Source: Candidatus Cloacimonadota bacterium (GTDB lineage Bacteria > Cloacimonadota > Cloacimonadia > JGIOTU-2). Taken from it: a DNA stretch of 35,425 nucleotides. Positions 34,272 to 35,425 of the stretch are shown piece after piece. Below the pieces are notes generated by a model. It was not told where the DNA came from. It ran no database searches and worked only from the letters and a program-made list of their open reading frames with translations. Positions within the stretch are counted from its first letter, which is position 1, and every line of letters begins with the position of its first letter. The stretch spans positions 1 to 35,425 of the forward strand of contig DRBZ01000006.1 in NCBI GenBank assembly GCA_011043895.1, in the 5' to 3' direction. A program made the position numbers and the translations under genes.

Positions 34272-35345
34272 TTACAGCTCACCAATTAGTTTGTCGTCAG
34301 AACCGAGCAGTAACGTACACTTATTATTTAATGTAATATTCATGATTTCTACATTTTTTCCAATAATACTATCTCTAATCGTTCCCTCAACATTCTGGAT
34401 AATTGAATCCTCGAGCATGATCGAATCTTTTAATGTAGCATTTTTTATTCTCGTTCCGCTACCAATACAGGTATTCGGTTGTAGTATTGCATTCTCTAAT
34501 TCACAATTTTCTCCGATAACAACCGGACCCTGGAAATTGCACTTGCGAATCTTTGATCCTCTTCCAATATATAGCGCCCCATCGATAATCGAATCTTCGT
34601 CGAGATCGCTATCGCCAGAGATGTGCCAGCCGTTGAGTTTTCCACAGAAAAATTTGTTTGCATCTATGATATCTTTAGGTTTACCTGTATCGAGCCATTT
34701 GCCTTTTAGTATCTCTCCTTTTATGGTAAGACCTTTATCAATTAATCCTTGAATCGCATCAGTGATCTCATATTCTCCACGCCAGGAAGGTTTGAGTTCA
34801 TCGATCGCTTGAAAGACATCCTTATCAAAAATATACACGCCAGCAATTGCAAGATTTGATGGGGGATTTTTCGGTTTTTCCACTACTTTGATCATAGTGT
34901 CATCTTTAAGTACTGCAATGCCAAATCGTTGTGGCTCATCAACCTCTTTCAATATAATAATACTTGAGGGCTTCTCTTCGTTGTATCTGTGCACGAGATT
35001 AGTAAGATCATCTTCAAATATATTGTCTCCAAGAAATACCATGAACGGTTCATCTCCAACAAAATCCTGTCCCATTTTCACTGCATGTGCAAGACCTTTG
35101 GGAGTATCCTGAACAATATATGTTATTTTAGCTCCAAGCTGTGAGCCATCTCCCACCTTTTCTCTGACTTGCTCTTGCTTGTAACCGACGATCAATCCAA
35201 TTTCCGTAATGCCAAGATTAACAAGTTTCTTTATTATGTGATATACAATTGGAGTATTGGCAAGAGGAAGAATGTGTTTGGGCATAGAATAGGTAAGCGG
35301 TTGTAAGCGTGTTCCTTTTCCAGCGCAAAGGATCAATGCTTTCAT
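34272..35345 (-). CDS. Glucose-1-phosphate thymidylyltransferase, long form
   Basis: 357 residues from the chosen start. Sugar-1-phosphate nucleotidyltransferase that joins a sugar phosphate to a dTTP-type nucleotide. The catalytic half has ALILCAGKGTRLQPLT, PKHILPLANTPIVYH, FLGDNIFED and WLDTGKP; the second half (about 250-350) is a left-handed beta-helix of hexapeptide-like repeats (IIDGALYIGRGSKI, VVIGENCELENAI, CIGSGTRIKNA). This is the RmlA-long/StrD layout, in which the helix takes part in the enzyme core; UDP-glucose or other sugar nucleotides are possible alternatives. The start at 35345 has GGAGG eight bases upstream; the 12-codon extension to 35381 has no ribosome site. First gene of the minus-strand operon with etfB nine bases downstream. 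Confidence 0.85.
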   Translation of the reverse strand: MKALILCAGKGTRLQPLTYSMPKHILPLANTPIVYHIIKKLVNLGITEIGLIVGYKQEQVREKVGDGSQLGAKITYIVQDTPKGLAHAVKMGQDFVGDEPFMVFLGDNIFEDDLTNLVHRYNEEKPSSIIILKEVDEPQRFGIAVLKDDTMIKVVEKPKNPPSNLAIAGVYIFDKDVFQAIDELKPSWRGEYEITDAIQGLIDKGLTIKGEILKGKWLDTGKPKDIIDANKFFCGKLNGWHISGDSDLDEDSIIDGALYIGRGSKIRKCNFQGPVVIGENCELENAILQPNTCIGSGTRIKNATLKDSIMLEDSIIQNVEGTIRDSIIGKNVEIMNITLNNKCTLLLGSDDKLIGEL

Positions 35346-35425
35346 AGAAAAACCTCCAGAATGAGCTTTTGTTTTCGACATTTGATAAACAATGAATCAG
35401 CATGTCAATGATTAATCGAACAAAA
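35346..35425. promoter_or_regulatory. Upstream region of the rmlA-like operon with a -35-like box
   Basis: On the minus strand TTGACA lies at 35408-35403, but no good -10 follows at the right distance (the nearest is TATCAA at 15 bases). Promoter call is weak. Confidence 0.2.

Noticed and set aside
34069..34752. 227-codon open frame on the + strand
   Set aside because: Antisense to etfB and the nucleotidyltransferase, both of which are well supported.
1..35425. CRISPR array, tRNA or rRNA genes, prophage or insertion sequence
   Set aside because: No regularly spaced repeats, cloverleaf, transposase or phage genes were recognised on either strand.

Overview
The window looks like a contiguous piece of a bacterial chromosome from the FCB superphylum, most likely Candidatus Cloacimonadota or a close relative. 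The clues are a gingipain-type (C25) exoprotein with a type IX secretion (T9SS) sorting tail, a PorX-type response regulator with a PglZ domain, a DUF2723 membrane protein, a long Bacteroidetes-style SecA, and the remains of a parallel beta-helix surface protein. The base composition is AT-rich throughout and no tRNA, rRNA, CRISPR array, insertion sequence or prophage was seen. The phylum call is inference; the gene families are read from the sequence.

Layout. 1-796: no intact gene, but 313-682 holds a decayed beta-helix/T9SS exoprotein. 797-7351 (+): a tight three-gene operon of a secreted C25 peptidase, a TldD metallopeptidase and a transglutaminase-fold lipoprotein, closed by a terminator at 7378-7404. 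7426-8838 (-): an aldehyde dehydrogenase. 9121-11041 (+): the membrane SPFH pair hflK-hflC, with a terminator. 11160-11810 (-): an orphan, possibly FmdE-like protein. 12018-16097 (+): a translation cluster rplM, rpsI, rpsB, tsf, pyrH, frr and a 58-residue 2[4Fe-4S] ferredoxin. 16107-18731: a DUF2723 membrane protein with a TPR tail. 18817-27976: secA, topA, a lone MacB/FtsX-type permease, rseP and tgt, closely packed. 28044-32637: porX-like, tsaE, glmM-like, mscS-like and a small 2TM protein, again nearly without gaps. 32753-35345 (-): a long-form sugar-1-phosphate nucleotidyltransferase, etfB and kdsB.

How the genes work together. Most of the window is housekeeping: ribosome assembly and recycling, Sec export, DNA topology, tRNA modification (tgt, tsaE) and envelope sugar precursors (glmM, kdsB, rmlA-like). 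kdsB implies a Gram-negative envelope with KDO. A second theme is export to the cell surface: SecA carries preproteins across the inner membrane, the C25 protein carries a T9SS tail, the DUF2723 protein is a candidate glycosyltransferase acting outside the membrane, RseP is an envelope-stress protease, and the PorX-like regulator belongs to the family that controls T9SS genes in Bacteroidota.

Most unusual points: (1) ribosomal protein S2 carries a charged linker ending in a textbook C2H2 zinc finger; (2) SecA has a six-cysteine insert just before its conserved helicase motif near residue 705; (3) the C25 protease has its catalytic-type Cys but a Trp where the canonical GH motif has His; (4) nested inverted repeats lie at the deletion joint of the decayed exoprotein. 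EtfB, TldD and the MacB-type permease all lack their usual partner genes in this window.
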